Below, piece after piece: positions 43,632 to 52,022 of a stretch of DNA of 64,000 nt. Where the stretch lies: assembly GCA_018242215.1 (NCBI GenBank), contig JAFECG010000022.1:1-64000 (forward strand), in the 5' to 3' direction. Every line of letters starts with the position of its first letter. The first letter of the stretch is position 1. This DNA is from Pseudomonadota bacterium (lineage in GTDB: Bacteria; Pseudomonadota; Alphaproteobacteria; Rhizobiales; Hyphomicrobiaceae). The notes under the pieces are model-generated. The model did not search any database and had not been told where the DNA came from. It saw only the letters and a program-made list of their open reading frames with translations. The position numbers and the translations under genes are program-made.

Positions 43632-43874
43632 ATGAGCGATGTCGCAGAGCGCGTGAAGAAAATTGTCGTGGAGCATCTTGGGGTCGAGGCCGACAAGGTC
43701 ACCGACAATGCGAGCTTCATCGATGACCTTGGCGCCGATAGCTTGGATACTGTTGAACTCGTGATGGCTTTCGAAGAGGAATTCGGCTGCGAAATTCCGG
43801 ACGATGCTGCCGAGCACATCCTGACGGTCGGCGACGCCGTCAAGTTTCTTGAGAAGAATGCGAGCGCGGCCTAA
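43632..43874 (+). CDS. acpP: acyl carrier protein
   Basis: AcpP carries growing acyl chains on a phosphopantetheine arm. The 80-residue acidic protein is textbook: [20 protein letters not shown] at the start, then the attachment serine in [20 protein letters not shown] (Ser37 or so), then [20 protein letters not shown]. The ending KNASAA is slightly longer than in E. coli. ATG 43632 is preferred over TTG 43626 because the conserved MSDV start is reached there and CACGAGG is well placed. A long hairpin separates it from fabF. Confidence 0.98.
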   Translation: MSDVAERVKKIVVEHLGVEADKVTDNASFIDDLGADSLDTVELVMAFEEEFGCEIPDDAAEHILTVGDAVKFLEKNASAA

Positions 43875-43922
43875 GGGCATCCGCTCCGCGAGTATTTTGT
43901 CCTCGGCGCATTTGCGCCTTGT

Positions 43923-43969
43923 GGGCACGGTTTAAAGGGGGCTGGGTGACCAGCCCCCTTAACGTGCCC
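43923..43969 (+). terminator. long hairpin between acpP and fabF
   Basis: An inner 11-base perfect stem (AAGGGGGCTGG/CCAGCCCCCTT, loop GTGA) is stacked on an outer seven-base stem (GGGCACG/CGTGCCC) across an asymmetric internal loop. It is followed by AGCGTTGATC, not by a T-run. A smaller hairpin, GGCGC-ATTT-GCGCC, precedes it at 43905-43918. It is likely a partial terminator or an RNA-stabilising 3' end for the abundant acpP message. Confidence 0.55.
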
Positions 43970-44013
43970 AGCGTTGATCTCAAAACCGCCAACAGCAACA
44001 AGAAAAATTCGCG

Positions 44014-45276
44014 ATGCGCCGTGTCGTTATAACAGGAATGGGTCTTGTCACTCCGGTCGGCTGTGGTGTCGACGCCTCCTGGTCCAATCTTCTGGCCGGT
44101 CAGAGCGGCGCTCGTCGGGTCGAGGAATTCGAGGTTTCCGATATCAGCTGCCAGATCGCGAACTTCGTTCCGCGCGGCGCGACATCGGAAGGGAAGTTCA
44201 ATCCGGACGACTGGATGGAGCCTAAAGAGCAGCGCAAGGTCGATGATTTCATCATCTATGCCGTTGCCGCGGCCGATCAGGCGATTTCGGATGCCGGCCT
44301 GAAACTCGATACCGTTGAGGCGCAGGAGCGCTCCGGTGTTCTGATCGGGTCGGGCATTGGTGGGCTTTCGGGTATCGCCGATACCTCAATTCTTCTGAAA
44401 GAGAAGGGGCCGCGTCGCGTATCGCCCTTCTTCATTCCCGGCAGGCTGATCAATCTCGCGGGCGGGTATGTTTCGATCAAACATGGTCTCAAAGGACCGA
44501 ACAACGCGGTCGTCACGGCGTGCGCGACGGGCACGCACGCGATCGGTGACGCGGCACGCATCATCGCGCTCGATGATGCCGATGTGATGGTCGCGGGCGG
44601 CACCGAAAGTCCGATCTGCCGGATCGCGCTTGCAGGTTTCGCAGCGTGCCGGGCACTGTCCACCGGCTTCAACGATGCGCCTGAAAAGGCATCGCGGCCT
44701 TACGACAAGGATCGCGACGGCTTCGTCATGGGCGAGGGAGCGGGCGTCGTCGTCCTTGAGAGCTACGAGCACGCCAAGGCACGCGGCGCAAAAATCTACG
44801 CGGAAGTCATCGGCTATGGCATGTCCGCAGATGCCTACCACATCACGGCTCCGGCCGAGGATGGCGACGGCGCCTACCGCTGCATGAAGGCGGCCTTGAA
44901 GCGGGCTGGCGTCTCGCCCAGCGAGATCGACTACATCAATGCCCATGGCACCTCGACGCCGATGGGCGATGAGATCGAGCTCCAGGCCGTTGAGCGCCTG
45001 TTTGGCAACAGCAGCGGCAAGCTGGCGATGTCCTCCACAAAATCGGCGACTGGCCACCTACTGGGGGCTGCCGGTGCGATCGAGGCCATTTTCTCGACTC
45101 TCGCCATTCGCGACAATATCGTTCCGCCCACGCTCAATCTCGACAATCCGTCGATCGAGACCGCGATCGATCTTGTGCCTCACAAGGCACAGAAGCGTGA
45201 TATCAATATCGCGCTCTCCAATTCGTTCGGCTTCGGCGGGACGAATGCGTCGCTCGTTCTGCGGCGCGTCGCTTGA
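44014..45276 (+). CDS. fabF: 3-oxoacyl-ACP synthase II
   Basis: FabF condenses malonyl-ACP with acyl-ACP and sets membrane unsaturation and chain length. The 420-residue thiolase-fold enzyme starts RRVVITGMGLVTPVGCGVDA. The catalytic triad is clear: Cys in VVTACATGTHAIGDAARI near residue 170, His in YINAHGTSTPMGDEIEL near residue 310 and His in KSATGHLLGAAGAIEA near residue 347. The end NSFGFGGTNASLVLRR is standard. It is followed after 132 bases by mltG, the neighbour also seen in E. coli (fabF-pabC-mltG). Confidence 0.97.
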   Translation: MRRVVITGMGLVTPVGCGVDASWSNLLAGQSGARRVEEFEVSDISCQIANFVPRGATSEGKFNPDDWMEPKEQRKVDDFIIYAVAAADQAISDAGLKLDTVEAQERSGVLIGSGIGGLSGIADTSILLKEKGPRRVSPFFIPGRLINLAGGYVSIKHGLKGPNNAVVTACATGTHAIGDAARIIALDDADVMVAGGTESPICRIALAGFAACRALSTGFNDAPEKASRPYDKDRDGFVMGEGAGVVVLESYEHAKARGAKIYAEVIGYGMSADAYHITAPAEDGDGAYRCMKAALKRAGVSPSEIDYINAHGTSTPMGDEIELQAVERLFGNSSGKLAMSSTKSATGHLLGAAGAIEAIFSTLAIRDNIVPPTLNLDNPSIETAIDLVPHKAQKRDINIALSNSFGFGGTNASLVLRRVA

Positions 45277-45408
45277 AAGCGCGATCAGGTACGCGTTTTT
45301 GCCACATTTTACGGTGAGCGTCCGCCACGGGTGGGGGATGGAGCGCCGCAATTTGAGGCATGCGACCTCGTGGGCGACGCTCCTTGAGATGACGGTGCTC
45401 GCGGTAAC

Positions 45409-46785
45409 ATGAGTCAAATCAGGAAGCGTTCGGACGGAACCAGAACGTCGCGGACCGCGGGCGCGCGAAGTCCGGCGGAACGGCTCGAACCTGCCCGCGC
45501 GCCAAGCAGACCGCGTGGGGTCCAGGCGCGCGAGCCGTCGCGGGCGATCGGCGGGTTCGTTCGCGTCATCAGTAGCGTGCTTACCGTCTCATTGATCCTC
45601 ATGCTGCTCGTCGGCGGCACGGCGTTCGTCATCTTCAATCAGTTCGAGAGTCCGGGGCCCCTTCCGGCGGAACGCACGGTCGTCATTCCCAAGGGCGAGG
45701 GGCGGATCGCCATAGCCGAGCGCCTGGAACGGGAGGGCGTCATCACGAACCGCTGGACGTTCGTCGGTGGATATCTGCTGCAGGGCTTTCTTGGTGGCCA
45801 CAAAACCGGTGAGCTCAAAGCCGGCGAATACGAAATCAAAGAGCATGCGTCGATGCGCGACGTGATCGACACGCTCTCCGAAGGCAAGTCGATCCTCTAC
45901 AAGGCGACGCTTCCCGAAGGCCTCACGAGCGAGCAGATCGTCGAGCGCCTCAAGGCGGAGCCGAACCTCAGCGGAGAGATCAGCGGCGTTCCACCCGAGG
46001 GATCTCTGCTGCCCGATACTTATTATTTCTCGAAGGGCGCCTCCCGGAACGAAATCCTGGACCGGATGCGCAATGACATGGAGAAGACGCTCGCTGCTCT
46101 TTGGGAACAGCGCGATGCTGACGTGCCGGTCAAGTCGGTGCAGGAACTCGTGACGTTTGCATCTATCGTCGAAAAAGAAACAGGACGCCCTGACGAGCGC
46201 GATCGCGTGGCAGCGGTGTTCTATAATCGCCTGCGCAAGGGCATGAGACTGCAGTCGGATCCGACGATCATCTACGGCATTGTCGGCGGACAAGGCGCGC
46301 TCGGCCGCGGCATCACCAAAGCCGACATCGAGACGAAATCGCCCTACAACACGTATCAGATCAACGGCCTGCCGCCGGGGCCGATCTGTAATCCAGGCAG
46401 ATCCGCACTTCTTGCGGCGCTGCATCCGGCGAAGACGGCTGATCTCTATTTCGTCGCCGACGGCACGGGAGGGCACGCGTTTTCCGAAACTTTGAAGGAA
46501 CACAACAGCGCCGTTCAGAAATGGCGTGCCGTGGAGAAGCAGACGAAGGCCAAGGCAGCCGCGGGCGATGCATCCGAGCAGACTGAGAAATCTGCGCCGA
46601 TCCCAACGAAAACGGTGAAGTCCGGCCCAGCGCCCAAGGGCCAGAAAACTGCGAAAGTGACATCGTCCTCCGCGGGGGCAAGCGACGGCGACGGCGACGA
46701 CTCTTCGCCGTCGGTTTCGGCCGCCGATTCTTCCGCTTCCGGCTCGGACATGCCGCTACCTGTGCGGAAACCGAAAAAGCCATAG
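45409..46785 (+). CDS. mltG: endolytic murein transglycosylase MltG
   Basis: MltG cleaves nascent glycan strands and is thought to set their length. The 458-residue protein has a basic cytoplasmic N terminus of about 45 residues, a single membrane helix at about residues 50-75 (VISSVLTVSLILMLLVGGTA), a LysM-like region, and the YceG-type catalytic domain with the active-site Glu in FASIVEKETGRPDERDRV near residue 255 and LQSDPTIIYG near residue 280. The motif INGLPPGPICNPG near residue 325 is diagnostic. After residue 370 an Ala/Ser/Lys-rich low-complexity tail ends LPVRKPKKP. Confidence 0.95.
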   Translation: MSQIRKRSDGTRTSRTAGARSPAERLEPARAPSRPRGVQAREPSRAIGGFVRVISSVLTVSLILMLLVGGTAFVIFNQFESPGPLPAERTVVIPKGEGRIAIAERLEREGVITNRWTFVGGYLLQGFLGGHKTGELKAGEYEIKEHASMRDVIDTLSEGKSILYKATLPEGLTSEQIVERLKAEPNLSGEISGVPPEGSLLPDTYYFSKGASRNEILDRMRNDMEKTLAALWEQRDADVPVKSVQELVTFASIVEKETGRPDERDRVAAVFYNRLRKGMRLQSDPTIIYGIVGGQGALGRGITKADIETKSPYNTYQINGLPPGPICNPGRSALLAALHPAKTADLYFVADGTGGHAFSETLKEHNSAVQKWRAVEKQTKAKAAAGDASEQTEKSAPIPTKTVKSGPAPKGQKTAKVTSSSAGASDGDGDDSSPSVSAADSSASGSDMPLPVRKPKKP

Positions 46786-46885
46786 CAAATAGAGCCGAAT
46801 GGGTCCCACGCCCCCTGTTGGCGAAGGCGGGGCAACCCGTTAAGTTGCGCGCCGCATAGCTCACCCGGTCGGCGAGACCCCCCAG

Positions 46886-47776
46886 ATGACCATTTCCAGC
46901 ATGACGGGATTTGCCCGTGTCGACAGTGCGACCGACGGTTTGACGTGGACGTGGGAGGCGCGGAGCGTCAACGGCCGTGGGCTCGACGTTCGTTTGCGGC
47001 TGCCGCCCGGCTATGAAGCGCTTGAGGTTCCGATCCGGGAAGCCGTCGCCAAACGGCTGGCGCGGGGAAACGTGGCCATTACGCTCAGTCTCGAGAAACA
47101 GCAGGCCAACGGCGCCGTTCGCCTGAATGAAACGGTCCTCGCGGACGTGATCAGAGCAGCCGAGCGTGTTTCGGTTTTATCCGGGGCATCGAAACCAGAT
47201 GCCGCCCAGCTCCTGATGATCAAGGGGGTTCTCGAGACGTCGGATCAGCTGCCGGAAGACAGCGACGCCCGTGCGCAGCGCGAGAAGGCCGTTCTGAAAA
47301 GCCTGGATACCGCGCTGGACAAGCTCACCGAGGCGCGGCGCTCCGAAGGCACGCGACTTGCCGATATCATCGAAGAGCAGTTGATGCAGATCGAGCGCTT
47401 GGCAGGGGAAGTCCGGCTTTCCCCGTCGCGCATGCCGGAGGCCATCGTCGCGCGTCTCAAGGATGCGATCAACCGCCTCTTCGAGACGACGGCGCCCCTC
47501 GATCCAGAGCGCCTCCATCAAGAAGCGATGATGCTTGCGACGCGTGCCGATGTGGAGGAGGAACTGCAACGGCTTTCCGCGCATGTCTCCGGCGCCCGGG
47601 ACATTCTCAGCGAAACGGGGGCAGTCGGACGCAAGCTCGATTTCCTGGCGCAGGAATTCAACCGGGAGGCCAATACACTCTGCTCCAAGGCCAACGCCGT
47701 CGACATCACGCGCCTGGGTCTGCAGCTCAAAACGATCATCGACCAATTCCGCGAACAAGTGCAAAACGTCGAATAG
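46886..47776 (+). CDS. YicC/YloC family endoribonuclease
   Basis: A 296-residue protein of the YicC family, which in E. coli and Bacillus acts as an endoribonuclease. The N-terminal block ISSMTGFARVDSATDGLTW and WEARSVNGRGLDVRLRLP (residues 2-50) and the C-terminal DUF1732 block (ETGAVGRKLDFLAQEFNREANTL is two adjoining signature pieces, near residues 245-268) are both intact; TLCSKANAVDITRLGL follows. It lies between mltG and gmk, a pairing with gmk that is widely conserved. The gmk ATG lies two bases beyond its stop, so the two are probably co-translated. Confidence 0.93.
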   Translation: MTISSMTGFARVDSATDGLTWTWEARSVNGRGLDVRLRLPPGYEALEVPIREAVAKRLARGNVAITLSLEKQQANGAVRLNETVLADVIRAAERVSVLSGASKPDAAQLLMIKGVLETSDQLPEDSDARAQREKAVLKSLDTALDKLTEARRSEGTRLADIIEEQLMQIERLAGEVRLSPSRMPEAIVARLKDAINRLFETTAPLDPERLHQEAMMLATRADVEEELQRLSAHVSGARDILSETGAVGRKLDFLAQEFNREANTLCSKANAVDITRLGLQLKTIIDQFREQVQNVE

Positions 47777-47777
47777 C

Positions 47778-48455
47778 ATGAGCAAACGCGCGGAAGACGA
47801 TCGAGAGAAAAGCGCGACCGCCGAGCCTCACATTGAGCGGCGCGGACTGCTTTATATCGTCTCGTCGCCGTCAGGCGCTGGAAAGACGACGCTGGCGCGC
47901 CGCGTGCTGGCCGCCGATCCGAACATCGAGATGTCGGTATCCGTTACGACGCGAGCGCCGCGTTCAGGAGAACGGGACGGCGCCGACTATCATTTCGTCG
48001 ACCGCAGTACCTTCGAGAAGATGCGGGAGCGCGGCGATCTGCTCGAGTGGGCCCGCGTTTTCGACAACTATTACGGCACGCCGCGCATTCCCGTGGAAGC
48101 CGCCATTCGCGACGGCAAGGATGTGCTGTTCGACATCGACTGGCAGGGTGCGCAGCAGCTGTCTGAAAAGATGCCGGGCGATGTCGTGCGGATTTTCGTC
48201 ATGCCGCCGTCGGGGGCTGCCCTGGAGGAGCGTTTGAAAACGCGAGCGCAGGATCCGCCCGAGGTCGTGGCTAAACGCATGGCGGCGGCGTCCGCGGAGA
48301 TCAGCCACTGGCCCGAATACGATTATGTCATCGTCAACGCGCATATCGAGCAGAGCGTGGCATCAGCGCTGGCGATACTTACCGCCGAGAGATTGAAGAG
48401 GGCGCGTCTACTCGGGCTTTCGGACTTCGTCCGGGCATTGCGGGCAGCTCTCTAG
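47778..48455 (+). CDS. gmk: guanylate kinase
   Basis: Gmk phosphorylates GMP to GDP for nucleotide pools and (p)ppGpp synthesis. The 225-residue protein has the P-loop in IVSSPSGAGKTTLARRV near residue 30, the GMP-binding block SVSVTTRAPRSGERDGADYHF near residue 54 (one of its longest conserved pieces), LLEWARVFDNYYGTPR near residue 88 and VLFDIDWQGAQQL near residue 115. A 20-residue charged extension precedes the domain. ATG 47778 lies two bases after the yicC stop. A repeat-rich spacer separates it from the convergent rsmA. Confidence 0.97.
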   Translation: MSKRAEDDREKSATAEPHIERRGLLYIVSSPSGAGKTTLARRVLAADPNIEMSVSVTTRAPRSGERDGADYHFVDRSTFEKMRERGDLLEWARVFDNYYGTPRIPVEAAIRDGKDVLFDIDWQGAQQLSEKMPGDVVRIFVMPPSGAALEERLKTRAQDPPEVVAKRMAAASAEISHWPEYDYVIVNAHIEQSVASALAILTAERLKRARLLGLSDFVRALRAAL

Positions 48456-48512
48456 AAGAGCCTTTCAGCATTGCTTCGCATCGAGAGCATTCATGCGCGA
48501 TCTGATTGCACC

Positions 48513-48627
48513 TTTACCCTCCTCCGTGTGGGGAGGGTGGCGCGAAGCGCCGGGTAGGGGAATTGGCGCGTGATATTCGATCCGGGCCCCACCGCCAACC
48601 CCTCTCCGCAGGGGAGGGGGAACGTTT
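48513..48627. repeat. composite palindromic repeat between gmk and rsmA
   Basis: Three palindromes stand in a row. The first pairs CCCTCC with GGAGGG around TCCGTGTGG; the second is GGCGC-GAA-GCGCC; the third, after about 40 bases, pairs CCCCTC with GAGGGG around TCCGCAGG. The arrangement GGGAGGGTGGCGC..GCGCCGGGTAGGGG is a common dispersed repeat in Rhizobiales and may double as the terminator for both converging genes. It is a different family from the GGCCGGCTC element. Confidence 0.65.
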
Positions 48628-48647
48628 CGGTGGAATCCTGGAAGGCC

Positions 48648-49517
48648 CTAGGCGGGGGCCGCTCGGCTTTCGTCGAGCGCAAGTGCGAGACGCGCAAATT
48701 CGGCGACGGTGAGATCTTCCGCGCGCCGCTCCGGGGCGATGCCGGTTCGCTGCAGGAGCAATTCCGGGAACGCGGTGAGCTGCTTCAGGCTCGAGCGCAA
48801 CATTTTCCGGCGTTGACCGAAGGCGGCAGCGGTCACGCATGCAAGCGTTTTGACTTTGCAGGCGGGTTCGGGATTTTCGATGGGGCGGAAATCGACGATC
48901 GCCGATGCAACTTTCGGCGGCGGCGTGAACGCATCCGGCGGCAGGTTCATGACGATCGTTGGCCTGGTTCGCCATTGGGCGAGGATGGAGAGCCGTCCAT
49001 AGGCTTTCGAGTTCGGGAGAGCGACGATGCGTTCGGCGACCTCGCGCTGAAACATCAAGATCATTCGATCGTACCAGGGCGGCCAAGGCTCCGTCTCGAG
49101 CCAGTTGACGAGCAGCATCGACGCGACACCATAAGGTAGGTTCGCAATGATCGACGCGCTTTTGCCGCCGAGCAACTGCCGCCAGTCGATATCGAGTGCG
49201 TCGGCAGGATGGACCTCCAGCCGACCGGGAAAACGCTCGCCGATATCCGCAAGCGCTGGGAGACAGCGGTCGTCGCGCTCAATGGCGATGACCTGCTTCG
49301 CACCTTCTATCAGAAGCGCGCGGGTCAAGCCCCCGGGACCCGGGCCAATCTCTACAACTGTTCGATCGCTCAGATCGCCCGCGAGACGTGCAATTTTTCG
49401 TGTGAGATTGAGGTCGAGGAGAAAATTCTGGCCCAACGATTTTTTTGCATTGAGGCCGTAGCGTTCGATGACCTCGCGCAACGGCGGCAGCCCATCGGGG
49501 CCAGCGGCAGCGCTCAT
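48648..49517 (-). CDS. rsmA: 16S rRNA dimethyladenosine transferase
   Basis: RsmA (KsgA) dimethylates two adenines in helix 45 of 16S rRNA late in small-subunit assembly. The 289-residue protein has [19 protein letters not shown] near residue 18, the SAM-binding [16 protein letters not shown] near residue 53, [12 protein letters not shown] near residue 76, and the catalytic [15 protein letters not shown] near residue 122 (NLPY). The C-terminal helical domain has [13 protein letters not shown] near residue 240. It overlaps the end of pdxA by four bases, the conserved surA-pdxA-rsmA order also found in E. coli. Confidence 0.97.
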   Translation of the reverse strand: MSAAAGPDGLPPLREVIERYGLNAKKSLGQNFLLDLNLTRKIARLAGDLSDRTVVEIGPGPGGLTRALLIEGAKQVIAIERDDRCLPALADIGERFPGRLEVHPADALDIDWRQLLGGKSASIIANLPYGVASMLLVNWLETEPWPPWYDRMILMFQREVAERIVALPNSKAYGRLSILAQWRTRPTIVMNLPPDAFTPPPKVASAIVDFRPIENPEPACKVKTLACVTAAAFGQRRKMLRSSLKQLTAFPELLLQRTGIAPERRAEDLTVAEFARLALALDESRAAPA

Positions 49518-50566
49518 GTCGATGCCGCTGTTCGGCGGCGGTCCGCCATCTGGCGTGCGAGCTTCAGCGCCGCCTTGAGGCTTGCCGCCGATGCGACCCC
49601 TTTGCCAGCTATGGCGAAGGCCGTTCCGTGATCCGGAGATGTCCGCACGAATGGCAATCCGAGCGTGACGTTCACGCCGTCGTCGAACGCCAGCGTCTTG
49701 ATCGGAATAAGGCCCTGGTCGTGATACATCGCGAGTGCCGCGTCGTAGGTCTTGCGCGCGGCTTCATGAAACATGGTATCGGCCGCGAAGGGTCCCGAGG
49801 CGTCGATGCCATCCGCCCGCAGCATGTCGACGGCAGGGCGCACGATGTCATGATCTTCGGTACCAAGCGCGCCATCTTCGCCGGCGTGCGGGTTCAGACC
49901 GGCAACGGCCAGGCGCGGTTTTGCGATGCCGAAGTCTCTTCGGAGACAGGCAGCGAGGATGCGTCCGCATCTCACGATTTTTTCGGTCGTGAGTTGAGAG
50001 GGAACGTCCTTCAGCGGAATGTGAATGGTCATAGGCACCACGCGCAGTTGCGGCGATGACAGCAGCATGACGGGTTCGGATGGTTCTCCAGGCCAGAACT
50101 CTTTTGCCAGGACGCCGAGGTATTCGGTGTGTCCGGGATGAGTGAAACCCGCGCCGTATAGAACAGATTTTGCTATCGGGTTGGTCACAACGGCCGATGC
50201 ATGTCCCTTTGCCACGTCCGAGACCGCGCTCTGGATGGAAAGGATCGTGGCTGCTGCATTCGAAACATTCGGTTTGCCGGCGATCGCTGGCTCGGCAAGC
50301 GAAATCGGGATGACCGGAAGTGCCTGCTCGAAAATTTCAACGGCAGCTGCGGCATTGGCAATTGGCATGATCGATGTCGCCGGATCGAGATCAGCGGCGT
50401 GCGCCAGATGCCGCATCAATTCGATGTCCGCATAGAGAACGAAGGGCGGGATGTTCTCGGTGGCGCGATCTCTCCAGGCCTGCAGCGTGATCTCGGGTCC
50501 AATGCCTGCTGCATCTCCCATCGTCAGGGCGAGAGGTGCACATGGCTCCTTATTTGGAGCCGACAT
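49514..50566 (-). CDS. pdxA: 4-hydroxythreonine-4-phosphate dehydrogenase
   Basis: PdxA oxidises 4-phosphohydroxy-threonine in the DXP-dependent pathway to pyridoxal phosphate. The 350-residue protein begins with the family block [20 protein letters not shown] near residue 11. It has [25 protein letters not shown] around residues 132-156, where the metal-binding His lies, [19 protein letters not shown] near residue 223 and [20 protein letters not shown] near residue 282, followed by [15 protein letters not shown]. Its start overlaps the surA-like gene by 17 bases, so translation is coupled. Confidence 0.97.
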   Translation of the reverse strand: MSAPNKEPCAPLALTMGDAAGIGPEITLQAWRDRATENIPPFVLYADIELMRHLAHAADLDPATSIMPIANAAAAVEIFEQALPVIPISLAEPAIAGKPNVSNAAATILSIQSAVSDVAKGHASAVVTNPIAKSVLYGAGFTHPGHTEYLGVLAKEFWPGEPSEPVMLLSSPQLRVVPMTIHIPLKDVPSQLTTEKIVRCGRILAACLRRDFGIAKPRLAVAGLNPHAGEDGALGTEDHDIVRPAVDMLRADGIDASGPFAADTMFHEAARKTYDAALAMYHDQGLIPIKTLAFDDGVNVTLGLPFVRTSPDHGTAFAIAGKGVASAASLKAALKLARQMADRRRTAAST

Positions 50567-51884
50567 CGATCCGGTACTCTATGTGCGCGTCTTCGCGGAG
50601 ATCTTTGAGGTAGCGCTTCGCCATCAGCTCGAATTCTTTCTGCTTGAGCTCGCCTTCGGCCTGATCGCGCTTGGCTTCCGAGGCTTTCACGGCGTCGCGG
50701 CCGCAGACCACCCACAACTCGATCGCGCCGTCGTTGACGGACGGCGGCAGCATTTCGCCGTCGGCGGCGTTGACGAGAAGGGTGCGCGTGGGCTCCGGAA
50801 TGGTCGAGGCGCGGCGCTTGCCGAGGTCCTCGAAGTGCGCACCGGCCACGCCCATCGCCGTGGACGCCGTCGACTGACAGCCCGTGTATTTCTGACGAAT
50901 CTTGTCGGCTTCCTGGATGCGCATGGCGATGCCGTGCTCCTCGAGCTTCGTCGGCATCGCGATGCGGATGCGCTGAATTTTCAGCTCGACGTCGTCATTG
51001 GCGGAGATCGAAGACGTAGCGATGAGCTTATCGACGTCCTTATTCGTAACGCTAATCAGCGGCGCAAACTTTCGGCGCACAACCTCGTTCCAAGATAGCG
51101 TCGCCCGAATGCGGGATTTGATCGGTTCGAGACTTCCGCCGATTTGCTTTTGGAATTGCTCGATCGTCATCTTGTTGCGGTCGGCGATGCTCTTCACGAT
51201 GCGATCGACGTCGGCATCTTCAATCGTGACGCCCTGCTTTTTCGCTTCCTGCGTCTTCAGGCGATCATCAATCAGCTCTTCGAGGGCCTGCTTCTTCATG
51301 GCTGGAAGCGTGGATGCTCGTGCGCTTTCGAAAGCCTGCCGCTGCAGGCTCATGCCATATTCCTTCTTGCGGCGCTCGAAGATCGCGATGATCTCTTCGC
51401 GCGATTTGCCCTGGTTGGCGCGCGCCGTATCCTGCAGGATCTGTTTCAGGTGTTCGGACGTCTTCGGGTTTTTGACGATGGCTTGGAAATTGGCTTTGGC
51501 CTGCGCCTGGACGTTGGTGCCGCTGAGCATCATCGCCCGCTGGTCGATTTCGTAGCCGGTGATCGGTTCGTCGTTGACCAAAGCTGCGATCGTACGCTGT
51601 TCGCCCGAAGGCGGCCCGGCGAGATCACGACTGGCGGTCTCGGTTTTCGCGGAGGAATTGCCGGCGGACTTCCGTCTCTTCTTGCCTTTCCCGATAGGCA
51701 CGTCGTCCGGGATCGTATCGCCCACGGAGGGCTTCGCTGCCGCCGAAGTGCCGTCGCCCGTCACGGCCACCGTACCCCCTTGAGCCGCGACCGAAAGCGA
51801 TAGAGCGGTGCTGCCGATGGCGACGAGTGCGCAACGGCCTGCGAACGAGGAAATTCGGGAGATCGTGCTCCTGATAAACGGCAT
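50550..51884 (-). CDS. surA: SurA-type periplasmic chaperone
   Basis: A 444-residue exported protein in the SurA position of the lptD-surA-pdxA-rsmA run. Residues 1-36 form a signal peptide (ALVAIGSTALSLSVAAQG). A basic linker (KGKKRRKSAGNSSAK) is followed by the SurA N-domain from about residue 95 (IAALVNDEPITGYEIDQRA, then KKQALEELIDDRLKTQEAKK near residue 200). The part after residue 290 corresponds to a parvulin-type isomerase domain but is strongly diverged, so chaperone activity for outer-membrane proteins such as LptD is more likely than catalysis. The symbol is assigned from context and the N-domain. Confidence 0.85.
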   Translation of the reverse strand: MPFIRSTISRISSFAGRCALVAIGSTALSLSVAAQGGTVAVTGDGTSAAAKPSVGDTIPDDVPIGKGKKRRKSAGNSSAKTETASRDLAGPPSGEQRTIAALVNDEPITGYEIDQRAMMLSGTNVQAQAKANFQAIVKNPKTSEHLKQILQDTARANQGKSREEIIAIFERRKKEYGMSLQRQAFESARASTLPAMKKQALEELIDDRLKTQEAKKQGVTIEDADVDRIVKSIADRNKMTIEQFQKQIGGSLEPIKSRIRATLSWNEVVRRKFAPLISVTNKDVDKLIATSSISANDDVELKIQRIRIAMPTKLEEHGIAMRIQEADKIRQKYTGCQSTASTAMGVAGAHFEDLGKRRASTIPEPTRTLLVNAADGEMLPPSVNDGAIELWVVCGRDAVKASEAKRDQAEGELKQKEFELMAKRYLKDLREDAHIEYRIDVGSK

Positions 51885-52022
51885 GCGTTAACGACACCCA
51901 CGGTTCCGATTCGGCACAGACTTCAGGATAACGTGCCCATCGCCGACGAAAGGGCCTTATCCACACCAAGAATGGCCAAAATCCGGTTCTTGAGCAGATT
52001 TCGGGCAACCGGCCGCGCAGGA

